Source of the DNA: Rhizophagus irregularis
Taxonomy: Eukaryota; Glomeromycota; Glomeromycetes; Glomerales; Glomeraceae
Length of the DNA: 64,000 nt
Assembly: GCF_026210795.1 (NCBI RefSeq)
Contig: NC_089458.1
Coordinates: 1,752,001-1,816,000 of the forward strand
Direction of reading: 5' to 3'
The first letter of the stretch is position 1, and each line of letters starts with the position of its first letter. Positions 23,474 through 34,505 of the stretch are shown here, one piece after another. Position numbers and translations under genes: made by a program. The notes beneath the pieces were generated by a model. The model saw only the letters and a program-made list of their open reading frames with translations. It made no database searches and was not told the origin of the DNA.

Positions 23474-24923
23474 TTGCGGTTTTCAAAATGGTTGAAATCA
23501 ATATCGATCATATAACACAAAAAAAAAAAATTTTATATATGAAAAAAATTTTTTATTCTTTATATTTAAAGTCTAAATTTTTATAGTTCTACTATATTTT
23601 TTTTTTAATATTTCAATAAACACGTATGTATACTATGAGTTTGTAAGGTTTAGTCAAAAATAGACTGGTATTTTTACTTTTTAACTCCAAGATCTCACTT
23701 GAATTACACTTGAATCACACTAGAATCACACTTAGATCACAGTGAATAAAAAAGACACTACACTAGAATTACACTACAATTAAACTAACCAAAGTATTCT
23801 CAGTCCTCTTGGGAAGCAGTAAAATGGTATTTTATGGCACTACTTTACATATTTATGTGGAAATACTCTATCTATATAATTTTTTATTTAAAAGCTTATT
23901 AAGGCATGATCCGCCTAAGAACGGCAGCAAACTACTATATAAATTCGGGGGAAAAAATTAAAACCAAAAAAAGGCATTATCTCGTGATCCAGTGATTGGA
24001 TTTTGATGATCCCTTTTTGAGTTTATAGCTTTTGATGTACTCTTTAAAATAAAAAAAAGATATTTAAAATTGGACCAATATATCACAAGATAATTGCAAA
24101 TATAAATTTTTCTGGGCAACGGAAGATTTATCGGGGGCATCGGAAGATTTACCTGGAAAAAATCATTTTTTGTGATTATATTGTGATATACCAGTCCAAT
24201 TTCGAATTTTTTTTTTTTGTTTTGAAGAGTGCATCGAAAGCTATAAACTCGAAAAGGGATCATCAAAATCCAATCACTGGATCATAAGATAATGCCTTTT
24301 TTTGGTTTTAATTTTTTCCCTCGAATTTATATAGTAGTTTGCTGCCATTCTTAGGCGGATCATGCCTTAACTAATTAATAATTAAAATCTTATATTTATA
24401 GCTTTGGAATAGAAAGAAAAGGGAGGAATATTTTTAATAAGTAGCTACAAAGTTTGTTTATTTATTGTTATGTCATATTATGGGATTTTGTTTTAATAAA
24501 ATTTATTTAATTGATTAATCTTTTTTATCTTAAACGTTATTTAAGTGAAATTTGGTATAATAAACTATAGTTAGTGTGGGTAAATATAATTAAAATTTAA
24601 CCTAAACAACATATTTGAATTCTTTATTAACTTGGATTATTCATTTTGTGCATAGACTTTAAATTTTATATAAAAATAAATAAAAAATGAACGTCAATTA
24701 AATATTGTCTTGGTCACGTGATCACAGATCATTTGTAACTTGGTGTCAATTCCAACCTTTTAAAGGCTTTTAGCGCAAAAAAAAACTTAAGATTTTGTGA
24801 TCTTGTATTACATGACACACATTACATATGTTTTTTTGAATGTGTTTTTTGATATAATTTTTTGTGTTATTTTGTCATCACCTCATATAAATTATCAAAT
24901 TTCAACCATTTTGAAAACAGCAA
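23474..24923. mobile_element. 1450-bp TIR element with TA TSD inside ORF1 copy B
   Basis: The ends read TTGCGGTTTTCAAAATGG and, inverted, TTGCTGTTTTCAAAATGG and continue with GTTGAAAT. Removing it with one TA restores CCAGTTTAATAAATTCTGG, which matches the other ORF1 copies, so the boundaries are well supported. There is no transposase gene. A fold-back element is nested at 23903-24366. The class is probably Tc1/mariner-like, from the TA duplication. Confidence 0.8.
23903..24366. mobile_element. fold-back element with ~190-bp arms bounded by TTAA
   Basis: Left arm GGCATGATCCGCCTAAGAAC (from 23903) and the reverse of the right end (GGCATGATCCGCCTAAGAAT) agree for about 190 bp with few changes, almost all transitions. 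Both ends abut TTAA. That fits a piggyBac-type duplication, but TTAA is its own complement, so it could equally be part of the inverted repeat. No coding capacity. Confidence 0.75.
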
Positions 24924-25946
24924 TAATAAATTCTGGAGTTTGGATGACTGATCTGAAAAGTATACCCATGAAATGGTTCCCACAAGTTAGAATTTCTGAA
25001 AAGAAATAACAAGAGAAATTCCAAGCTGTCATTCTTGTCATTCATGATATTCCAAAAGAAATGATGATGGCTACCTTGTAGGATGAATGTAAATTAACAT
25101 CATTTTTAACAACGTATAGTGCTAGTGTGTTTAAAATAATTCAAACAAGTAAAGAAAAGAGGAAGCTTATTGGCTATTTTGAGAATTGGAAGGCCACACT
25201 CAAGGCCTTAGATAAGCCACAAGTTTTCCTGACCATAGGAAAGGAGTTGAAATGGTGTCAACACTTCATGCCCAACTTGAAGAAAGCACTAAACAAACCA
25301 AAGGTGAAGAACATTCCTAACAAGAAGTCTGGGAATGCTGGACAACAGTCAGGTAACGTTAACCTTAAAAAGAAGGACCATAAATTCTCGCCCAATACTA
25401 ATAAGCAAGTCACTCCTAAATTGAAGTCCAATAAGAAAAAGAAGGCGAAAGGAGGTGGTAATACAAACAAAGAGATTTTAGCAGAAATTTTAGTGTTACT
25501 ACCGAATTTAGTTTAGTTTTACTTCTCTATTTTGATTTTGTAATTAAATAATTACTTGTAATTAGGCAGAAATTTTTTTTTACTTTTGATTGAGAATTCA
25601 GCTAAAGTATTGCTTTGGTGGAGTAGAATAGTAGTTCTGTGAAGACGTAGCTTGAGTTGCGGCCAGACTTATGTACCTTTATAGGATAAGGCTGGGTGAC
25701 TACTTCGGGCTCCTTTTGAGTGGTTGGGTTAATTCCTTCATTTGGATAATATTTCACTCATATTTTTATGTATAAATCCTATAGATAAATTGACCCCAGT
25801 ATCAGTCTTATATTAAAAAATAAAATAAAATAAAAAATAAAAGTTAATAATAATAGTTCTTAAAAGTTTTAATAAATAGTAAAGTAAGTAATATTAGAAA
25901 AAAAATAATATAAAAAAAAATGTTATCCAACTTTTTGATACTTTAG

Positions 25947-26206
25947 ATTGCAAAATTGTAAAATCACCCTATGATTTTTTAATTTGAAAATTTGATATTT
26001 TGAATTTTTCAAAAACCAGTAAAAAATTAAGTTAAAAACCTGTTTATTCAACTCCTTAAATAAAAATAGAAATATATCATATGATTCAATATAAAGTTAT
26101 TACCAAAATAGGTATTTAAACTTGTTTTTTTACTAATTCTTAAAAAATTCAAAATATCAAATTTTCAAATTGAAAATCATAGGGTGGTCTTACAATTTTG
26201 CAATTT
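25947..26206. mobile_element. A+T-rich fold-back element, family FB-GCAAAATT copy 1
   Basis: Arms of about 90 bp start ATTGCAAAATTGTAA and share CACCCTATGATTTT and GATATTTTGAATTTTT in inverted order. A second copy lies at 58129-59179. It sits between the tail of ORF1 copy B and the broken end of the minus-strand Helitron. Confidence 0.75.
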
Positions 26207-26330
26207 GCTGTAAATAACAATTTATTTTCAACAAATAATCAATGAAATCTGCAAAAATATTGTTTTTTTAAAGCAAATTGTATTATTAGAATTTATAAAA
26301 ATTTTGTGACTTAACTTTATGGCTTTTTAT

Positions 26331-28625
26331 TTACTTATATAAAAATGTTTTTTCAGTTCTATCTGGACCATCCACAAAAAAAATATCAGAAGTATTATTT
26401 TCTACCATAATAATTTTTTTAAATGCAGCTTGCTGAAAACTAATTAAACGATTAGTATTTTGTTCATTATTAGGAGAAATAGTTGGAATAGGCATATTTG
26501 GAAATTCACTAAGATTTCTTCCATATTTACTTAAAATAGATTGCAAATAATAAAGAGCTCTATTACGTATATCATCTGTAAGTTCCAGAGTCATATTTCC
26601 AGTATTTTGACAAACTTGAAAAAGAATATCATCATTAAGAGTAGAAATATGTGCCAAATAAAAGTAAAATTGCAAATAATTTACGTAATTGTATTCCAGT
26701 CTGTATTTGTTCAGCTTCTTTAAACATTAATCCCATTCTTCATCATTTTGCAATAAGCCTAAAGCAATACATGCTTCTTTAAAAGAGAGATAAATAATTC
26801 CATTTACTATACAAAGATTCTCAAAAGTAGCACCACATCAATAGAATCACCCTCTTTGTCTTGGTTTCCAAATTTTAGTTTGATTATTATAAACCCATTG
26901 AATTGGAAAATCTGCATATGTAGTTTGTTTTGCATTTGGATATTTAGTATTAGCATCAAACCATATAGTAAGAGTAGATTTTTCTATAGTAGAATGTTCA
27001 ATTATATCTTCTAACTGTTCATTATCTTGAAATAATACTCTATGTTAATCTACAATAATGAAATATTCTTAATGAAGCTTCTGATGCTAAAATATAGCAA
27101 GCATCAAGATATAAATTTATTTCATCATTTTCAATTTCTACAGTAGCATGATCATGACCTTTGTATACATATTTAAAAAGATATTTTATGCAGTAATTGA
27201 TAAACAAATTTCCACATTAATATGACAATTATATTTGGTACTACCCAACAATTATCTAACTTAATTTTATTCACTTCTATGATTTGATTGTTATTTCTTC
27301 GTCTATAAATAGGATAACCATCTTCATTTTCTATAGTATTTTCCTGAAAATTTCGTGAATATCTTTTAGAGCATTTTCCATTTTTCATACATGGAGCATT
27401 TAAATTAAGTATACCACTTGGTCCATGCATCATTGTTTGCTTAACAGTGTTAAATGTATCTGGATTACTATTTTTATTAGGAATTTCAGCTGATATAATT
27501 GTATCATAATTTGCAACAATTTTGGGATTATAAGATTGAGCAAGAATAAGAACATGAGCATGTGGTAATCCACGTTTTTGAAATTCTATTGTATATAAAT
27601 AAGCTAATACTTTTCCAAAAATATCTTAATTTCATATTAAAAACACGGCTAATTAAATCAGAATGATCTTATGCAATTTGACCCAAAAGAAGAGCATTTT
27701 GAATTTCAAGCCATTTTGGATTGCAAGTTATTGTAATAAATAAATCAGGTTTTTTTTCCATCTTGATATAATTTATGCATTTGTTGAGGATCTCCAGTAA
27801 AACTTGATAGTAATTATAATTCATTGTCCTACATTTGTTGTTCTATTACCTGAAATGAAGTCCATTATATAATTCTGCACATATTTGTTTTTGATTAAAT
27901 CTTAAATAATTAAGATATGTATGTTCTACTACTGTATACATATCAACAATTCATTATTGAAAAAGCTGACCAAAATAAGCAAATTTTTTGTTTTTTCTGA
28001 ATTATTTATAATTTTTCTTGTTCATAAATAATGTAAAGTTGTTGCTTCATTAGGATGACCAATTTGAAGTTAATATGCAAAATAATTATATCTGTTTCTT
28101 CATTATTATTTATAGAAGTATCATTATCATTATTATATATAGGTATTTTAGAATGCCATCACATCTTCACCTCTAGAAAACATAAGAACATAATAAAGTG
28201 GTGTATAAGTACAATGTATTTCTGAAATTTGCTTTATATTACCTTCATATAGTTGTAATATTATAATATCTCAATTTTGGTGTTCTATTTCTTGTCTATT
28301 ACCTATCATAATAGCTGCATTTGGAGTATTATAACATTGAGGATCCTTTGTTCTATTATTAGTAATTACTAATTTTAAATCTAATTTCCAGCTTGACAAA
28401 ATTGATTAATATATGGATTAATATCATGTAACATTTGTTGTAATTCTCCATGGGTTTCAGAATTGGGTAATAAAGAACCAATTCTATGATACATTTTTCT
28501 ATGAATACGAAAAGTATAAATACCACTGGTACCAGTAATCTGTTGGTTAATTTTTGCTCCTATTGATGTAAAAGATAAAGCAGAATTATACATTCTAATA
28601 TTTTGTCTAAATGTACATGAGCGTA
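26331..28625 (-). pseudogene. Helitron Rep/helicase, decayed, truncated at the Walker A motif
   Basis: Reading the minus strand from 28720: a CAKGKVILPFLQELPSP block, a Helitron-like N-terminal domain (MYNSALSFTSIGAKINQQIT... RIHRKMYHRIGSLLP to 28381), the Rep nuclease with an HUH-type LPHAHVLI near 27550 and TCNPKW upstream, then MHGPSGILNLNAPCMKNGKC (27433 on), and finally the start of the PIF1-like helicase (26675-26331). The helicase ends at a damaged Walker A, FVDGPDRTEKTFLYK, where FVDGPGGTGKT is expected. The rest of the helicase is missing next to the fold-back at 26.2 kb. Numerous stops and frameshifts occur between blocks. Rolling-circle transposition is the family's known mechanism. 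Confidence 0.85.
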
Positions 28626-28750
28626 GATCAGTTCTGGTAAGAAGTATATTAAGAGGTGATGGTAATTCTTGAAGAAAAGGAAGTATTACTTTGCCTTTTG
28701 CACAGTAAGTACTAAATACTAGTAATTTTACTGATTTATTAAAAGAGTTA

Positions 28751-28969
28751 GTGATTGCTATTGAGCATGAATTAGATAAGAAATCCTATTATACTCGCAT
28801 TAATGATTACTATGGAACAAATACTTACAATACAATTTTCAAAGAAATTGATTTAGTATTACAAGCATATTTATCACCAATTCCTTTATCTATTCAAAGA
28901 ACTCAGACATACAATTTACGTTTCTTGTTTTTGCAAATAACCCTTTTTAGAATTCAAAACTTCACTTAA
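28751..28969 (+). pseudogene. possible MULE transposase C-terminal fragment
   Basis: A 72-residue frame includes IEHELDKKSYYTRINDYYGT, YNTIFKEIDLVLQAYLSP and IPLSIQRTQ. This resembles the region downstream of the core in a second MULE family that I recall from arbuscular mycorrhizal fungi. There is no SWIM finger or catalytic motif nearby, so the call rests on weak similarity and could be wrong. Confidence 0.35.
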
Positions 28970-28974
28970 AATTT

Positions 28975-29875
28975 GATATGTACCATCACCACGAAAGATA
29001 CACTTGTAATTTCCTTTACTTTTGAAGTTATATGTTATTAAAAAAATTTTCTCTTTATGATTTTCGATTTGCTGGCTGTGCCATGAACCTGGCACACAAA
29101 AAAGGGATGCAATTCGGAAATTGTATTAGCTAGCACATCATCAAGACCTTGGCGTTGATTATATTTTTTAATTATTTTAATGTATTGTGTTAAGCCTCAA
29201 TTGTTTTCCACAAGTGGAGCACAGAAAGAAGTTATTTAGTGGAGAAGTATGGGGAAGAGTATGGAGAACCGTTATCATGCTGATAGGTAACAGCGTGAGC
29301 GGCTGTTGATGCATAAAAAATTAATAAAATTGACTATGTAATTATTTAGTTTCATATTTACTATTAGAAAAAGCTAGTTTTTAAATACTAGTACCATGAT
29401 TATATAAATCTTTACAAACAGAACATGTCCAGCTCTTGTAAAAATACAGATTTTCTTTGTTGCTCTGTAAAAAGAGATATTTATAAGTCATTTTTAATAA
29501 AAGTTTTGTCATTTTCTTCACCTCCAGAATCTAATGGGTTTTTGCTGAATCTAATGGGGTTTTCATTTTATTAAGGTAGGTATTTTGAAGTGAGTTTGAC
29601 ATATTTTAAGGGATTTAAATTAAGATTAACACGTTTATTAACCCAAAATCTGCAGATTGGCGGATATGATGATATTTATTAATAATATAAAAATGGATAT
29701 AAAAATGGATAACATTAACTTTAACTTTACAAGCTAGCTCTATTTTTGATAACCTAAGTCTTTTTGGCAAACTAATGGACTTCTCCACTAGAATGAAATG
29801 AACACTAGACAAAGTAATTTTAGCCGTTAATAAGAAACAGAAAATATATTTTTAAGTAATTTTCACTCTATATTT
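28975..29875. other. noncoding spacer with a repeat end
   Basis: A block at 29079-29116 (TGGCTGTGCCATGAACCTGG then CACACAAAAAA) recurs at 42776-42825. CTGCAGATTGGCGGATATG at 29652-29670 matches the end of the insert at 58221-58987 and suggests a solo transposon end. No gene is seen. Confidence 0.4.
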
Positions 29876-29889
29876 AAAATGGTAAGGAG

Positions 29890-30498
29890 GAGCAAAAGGG
29901 GATGGGCAGTATACAACAAAATTCTTTTTCTATACAAGAAAGACAACATTATTTTCAAGAAAAAATCGCAAAAACTATCTGAAACAGGAAGAATTACTTT
30001 ATCAATACCAAGACCAAAACTGTTAATGGATAACTACAATGGAATGCGATCATAACAATCAACAGGAAATTATCAACCTTGCATTTGTACATTAGTTACA
30101 GCCTTCAATTGAAAAGACAGAAGATACCTTCTTTCTTAGGACCAGTATGGAAATATGATTCCAAAACTGAAAAAGCGAGAGTTCAGGAATTGCTTGGAGA
30201 TAAATGCTTAGATCTGTTTATGCCAGTAAAGACCAAATCTCCAAATAAAGTCTCAAACAATAATAGTATACAAATGAAAAGTACTGGAGCTATGCCAAAA
30301 TTGCCAAGCTATTTAGAATTGATTGACAGATTAAAGAATAATCGTGATTTTTGTGAATTCCGTAGACCTACAGATGAATTGCTAATTGATCAGGAGAATA
30401 AAGAATTCTTCAGTAAAACATATATTCATCCACTACTTGTAGATCATTTCAGAACTGTCCTTCTATTTTTAAATGATTGTGATATTATGTTTTTGTAA
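29890..30498 (+). pseudogene. unrecognised coding fragment, ~190 residues, frameshifted
   Basis: From 30079 a 139-residue frame reads KIPSFLGPVWKYDSKTEKAR, LLGDKCLDLFMPVKTKSP, LPSYLELIDRLKNNRDFCEF and YIHPLLVDHFRTVL. Upstream frames (29905-30078) continue the same style with a shift (SIQERQHYFQEKIAKTI). Codon use and composition look protein-coding rather than chance. It lacks catalytic motifs. It may be part of a transposon gene or a host gene fragment; I do not know the family. Confidence 0.45.
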
Positions 30499-30569
30499 AG
30501 TGAACCAAAACGTGACATGCAAATCTTGGGAATCAATAAATTAGAAGGTCTTGTGAACTATCTAGTAAT

Positions 30570-31130
30570 TTTCACATTGCATATAAGTTCACGAATTTTT
30601 AATAAAATAAATATAAAGAAAAACTATAAATATAAAATATTTTCTCATTGCAAAATAACATAATTTTTAGCAATTAGAAAATTTTCTTTATTTTTTAATA
30701 CATGAAAGCTACAAATTGATTGGCTTTTAAACAAAAAAATTTTGACTGAATTTTATAGAGAATTTAAGTTTCATATAGCCTAAAATTTGTTAATTATTGT
30801 CAATTTTACTATGTAATTACAAATTTTTATAAGAATTACTAGTAAAATTATTAATTTTTGGGCTATACGAAACTTTATGAATTTTTAATAAAATTCAGTC
30901 AAAATTTTTTTATTTGAAAGCCAATCAATTTTAGCTTTCGTGTATTAAAAAATAAAGAAAATTTTCTAAATTTTAAAGAGTTGACCCATTGCTGAAAATA
31001 ATTTTTTTATATTTATAATTGATCATATTTATTTATTTTAATATATAAAAACTATCTATGATCAGCTTTCAAATAAAAAAAATTATGGCTGAATTTTATT
31101 AAAAATTTATGTACTTATATGCAATATGAA
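30570..31130. mobile_element. fold-back element, ~560 bp, arms over 200 bp
   Basis: Left outer arm ATTGCATATAAGTTCACGAA is inverted at the right end (TACTTATATGCAATATG). Inner arms also pair, for example GAAAGCTACAAATTGATTGG with CCAATCAATTTTAGCTTTC, and CTGAATTTTAT with ATAAAATTCAG. There is no coding sequence. The boundaries are read from the ends of pairing, as no target duplication was found. Confidence 0.7.
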
Positions 31131-31144
31131 GCAATGTATAACAG

Positions 31145-31320
31145 AAAAGTAGGAAAAGGAAAAGTTGAAAAAGGAAAAGTTGGCAGAGAAAAATAGGGAA
31201 AAAAGGTTAGTAAAGAAAAAAAGGTTAGCAGAGGAAAAAAGAATGGCAGGCAGAAGAAAAAAAAGTGGTGAAGGAAAAAAAGGGTAGTAGAGAAAAAAGC
31301 AGAAAAAAAAAGTGGGCTTA
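31145..31320. repeat. polypurine A/G tract
   Basis: About 175 bp almost free of C, made of GGAAAAGTTG, GGTTAG and GAAAAAAG variants. Open frames across it (31115-31360, minus) are only the Phe/Leu/Ser-rich translation of the complementary strand. Confidence 0.7.
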
Positions 31321-33240
31321 GAATAATAATTTCATTGTACTTAGTTACAAGATGAACCAATTTATTCTTAATCTATTCCTATGATTTTTCTGTAAAAACT
31401 TTAGTAACAACTAATTAAGCAAAGCTTGATTTATTTTTTTTATAAATAAAATTATTCAAGGAAACTTAGCAACAATTCTGTACATCATCAACAGAGCTTG
31501 TTTTTTCTACTTTTACATCATTCTTCTTAGCAATTTTTGCTTTGGTTAAGACATATTAAAATGTTATTCATGTTATCTATTATGAGATCAATCTGATCAG
31601 GTTAACTGACTCATATAAGGATACATTTTGCGATCAATCTGGTCTGATCTTGAATTGAACAGAATTAATATAATTTTTGATTTTTGCAGTTCTTTTTTTA
31701 GAAATTTGTATAATATCACATATATAACCAGTTTAAGTCAGTTAAACTAAACTGAGTTGAAAACTATAATCTGATTTTAAAATCATGCTTTACCATCTCT
31801 AGCTGAAAGCACATTATACTCATTATTTTTTTTTCAATATATTAGAAAATAAATAATAAAAGATTTTTTTTAATAAAAACATTCTTAATTTATTTTTAAT
31901 ATTTATTTATTTTATTTATTTTATTTCAAGAAGAGACGTAGTTTAGAAGGTACATGAGTACAAAAAAAACTATATCTGTGTATAGATCATAAAGATACTT
32001 TAAAATACCTTAAAATATTTTATTATATAAACCAATATTTTTTGTAATAAATTCTATAGTATTTTCTAAGTAAAAATTAAAAAAAAAATTTAATTTGATT
32101 AATGATTTTTTAAAGTAAATAATTAACAAATTATAATAAATAATAGCTAAATTTTAAATTGAAATATCTTTTTATCCATTTATAACCCTAGAAATATAAA
32201 ATTAACACCATTTAATGCATTTTAATGAGAAGAATCCAATAGAAATAAAATTGTTCTTATGCAAATATTATATAACAGGATAATTTATAAAATCTAAAAA
32301 TTTATAAATTAATATAACTTTTTATTTATCAATTTAGAGTTATGATTTTATTACCATTAAATATGCCTTAATAAGAGAAATCTAACAAATATAATTTCAT
32401 CCTTGGCTCATTGATTAGTCTATAAGTCTCCTCATGAAGCCTGATTATGGTGAGAACACAGGTTCAATTCTGTTTGATCACTATTAGAGTACTCATGATG
32501 AAATTATTTTTTGATTTTTCTTTATTTTGAAAAAAAAACAAATTTAATACACAAAAAAATCATTCTGATTTTATTGCCTATTATGATAATTAAGATATTT
32601 ACCAGATATCATATTACGAAATAAATTTTTGGTAAGAGTAATTGATTGAATTTTTTTATAAATAAAAAAAATTACTACCAATTTTATCCTTCTATAATTC
32701 TATTTTTTTTAGAAATGCGCTTTACTTTTCAAAGGTAAAAGAGGAGGGAAAATATATTTTGTTTAAACTATTTGAAGGTAAAGAAAAAAAATTAATAATT
32801 AAATTTCTCTTTATTTTTAAAAGTAACTTTCAAAGAACTGCAAAATAAGAAAGGCAACTAGAAAAACTGCTAAAATGTATAGTTATTAATGATCAATAGG
32901 TAATGTTTATATTAAGATTAAAGACCGAAACTTATCTATTTAGGAACTCAGAAAGGAATCTTTAAATTCCAGGATTTTTGAAGTAAAGGGAAAATGAGTA
33001 GATATTTTTCGTTTATATTTTCTGTTTATTTTCTCTCTTTTTTAGGTGAGTGTAGTGCGTGGCTTTGAATCTGGGTCTTGAAAGATAAAGAGAAGAAAGG
33101 AACTGGGGCGGATATTTGTATATATTTAAACATTTTCTTTTTTTTTTGTGTTGAATTCTGGGTTTTCAAAATTCAAATAATTTGATAATGCCTTTAACAA
33201 AATGAAAAAAAATAAAATAAAATGAAAATTCTTATTGTGA
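31321..33240. other. A+T-rich spacer; no gene seen
   Basis: No coding blocks were found. GATC/CTGATC-rich patches near 31585-31650 resemble those in the insertion at 10.8-11.4 kb. The only structured candidate is the tRNA-like sequence at 32404-32472. Confidence 0.4.
32404..32472 (+). ncRNA. possible tRNA-derived SINE head or tRNA relic
   Basis: TGGCTCATTGATTAG resembles a pol III A box, and GGTTCAATTCT, about 55 bp downstream, resembles a B box. The intervening CTCATGA resembles a CAT anticodon loop. The anticodon and T stems do not pair well and no acceptor stem closes, so this is not a functional tRNA gene. A T-rich stretch follows. Confidence 0.3.
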
Positions 33241-33244
33241 TCGC

Positions 33245-33423
33245 CAAATAAAAAAAAATCAACCAATCAGCTACATCAATCCCCTTGATCCTATCTGCTT
33301 GGCTCTTTAAACTGCAACTTGAATTTCTTCAAGTTGAGCTAAACCAATCAACTTTAAATCTTGAAGTCAAACCGAATTGACTGGTTTGGTCCAGTCCAAT
33401 CCAACTTGGATTTAACAACACTA
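33245..33423. mobile_element. hAT-related terminal fragment or MITE
   Basis: The segment is rich in CAACTTGAA, GTCAAACCGAA and GGTCCAGTCC motifs, like the subterminal DNA of the BED hAT at 50.8 kb. It ends TTTAACAACACTA, which is that element's terminal inverted repeat. The left end is not clear. It sits directly before the Helitron at 33.4 kb. Confidence 0.55.
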
Positions 33424-33428
33424 GCGAT

Positions 33429-34505
33429 AACATTGAAGACAAAGAAAACATATCAAGAATGTTTATACCATTAATGCCCCAACACAATGAGAAGGTAAAG
33501 CCATAAATGCAACTCTTGATCGAATGCAAAGCTATAAATAAAGCCTGCCAAATATTTCAGAATCTTTTATGGTGGAGGGCATTACAAGAAGGATAAATAT
33601 ACATTAATCAGAATCTAAAAGAGGAACAGATTAACATATCAGATATACAAGAAATGATAGCCAACAGAGACAATATAGCAGATCACATAATGAGATATGG
33701 TGAAGGTTTAAAAGGAACCTGACAATTCTGGATAGTGAGAAGATTTGATAAAACAAATAGAAGCAGATGGGCTAATATTTTTTACCTTTAGCGCCATGGA
33801 TTGAATTACACTTACTGATGGAAAATAATAATCATAGTGAAGATGAGGCTGAATCATCTAAATATTGGCAACAGAACATAATTGATAATCTGCACATCGC
33901 AATGTAGTTTTTTAAACAAAGATTCGAAACTTTCTTTAACAATATGTTGATAAACTGATGGGAATTAGAAGATTATTGGTACTGATACGAGTGGCAGCAC
34001 AGGAGAAGTGTACATGTACATGGAATTGGAAAAAAAAAAATGCACTGGCATGTAATTCAATATCTTGATTCAATAGTGACAAAGATATGCATGCTCTGAT
34101 ACCAAAAAGACATCATAAACGATGATTTACAAGACTATATTGAATTGATAAACAAATTACAAATGTAGTCCCTCATATTGTTTATGTAGTAAACATGGAC
34201 AAGTTTGTAGATTCAGATACCCAAAAGAGAGAAATGATCATTCATTTATACACGAGGATAATCATGGACAACCTGAATTAGTGACATCAAGAAACAACCC
34301 ATATTTAAACCCACACAACAAGTGAATGTTGATATCAAACCCTACATGCAGCTTTGCAATATATCTCTAAATATGTGAGCAAATCTGAACCCAAATCAGT
34401 AGTTTTTACAGAAATATTTAATAAATTCTAAACAAAAGTAATTTGGATGATAATTCACTTGCATTAATCCAAAAACTCTTACTAAACAGTATTGCAGAAA
34501 GAGGC
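33429..34505 (+). pseudogene. Helitron Rep nuclease part
   Basis: Protein blocks in one general order: FIPLMPQHNEKV, INISDIQEMIANRDNIADHI, MRYGEGLKGT with stop then QFWIVRR, APWIELHLLMENNNHSEDEA, NIIDNLHIAM and FFKQRFETFF, ending in the HUH motif block EWQHRRSVHVHGI near 34000. Further on come CSKHGQVCRFRYPKERNDHS, GQPELVTSRNNPYLNPH and LLLNSIAERGIS at 34500. Stops and frameshifts are numerous. The HVH pair is intact; the catalytic tyrosines were not located. The sequence is cut at ERGIS by the TIR element and continues as AQETCHLLLGIPL at 38742. Confidence 0.8.

Larger units (their letters stand above)
22757..25516 (+). pseudogene. ORF1-like RNA-binding protein, retroelement family 1 copy B
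   Basis: The N-terminus reads MSDMEDSSRTTFEEDFFKF, then FQLGQFVKNGFLKLLFD and LLVDMFGKYANLNNF, paralogous to copy A. The middle is broken by stops (about 23085-23240) but keeps KKDKQKAHITDDKQV and DIIVYNIPFIWNIKKILGEL. After the insert (23474-24923) it resumes with SGVWMTDLKSIPMKWFPQV, and from 25127 FKIIQTSKEKRKLIGYFENW runs to a Lys/Asn-rich basic tail and ILAEILVLLPNLV. The last segment is intact for 129 residues. The inferred role is RNA binding in a retroelement RNP. Confidence 0.7.
22675..25845 (+). mobile_element. ORF1-only non-LTR retroelement, family 1 copy B
   Basis: The leader resembles that of copy A (CAACTCTTTTTCC and ACAAAAATTTCTGC before the ATG). It is followed by the ORF1-like gene and a ~300-nt 3' leader that ends in an AATAAAATAAAATAAAA tail at about 25815-25845. 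As in the other copies there is no second ORF. I could not identify a target duplication, so the left end is approximate. A 1450-bp transposon interrupts the gene. Confidence 0.65.

Noticed and set aside
24797-25009. 70-residue plus-strand frame as a separate gene
   Set aside because: Its first part is the end of the TA element and its second part is ORF1 copy B sequence.
31115-31360. 81-residue Phe/Leu/Ser-rich minus-strand frame
   Set aside because: Complement of the polypurine tract; periodic low complexity, no protein features.
32404-32472. Functional tRNA gene
   Set aside because: The acceptor and anticodon stems do not pair, so it is kept only as a possible SINE relic.
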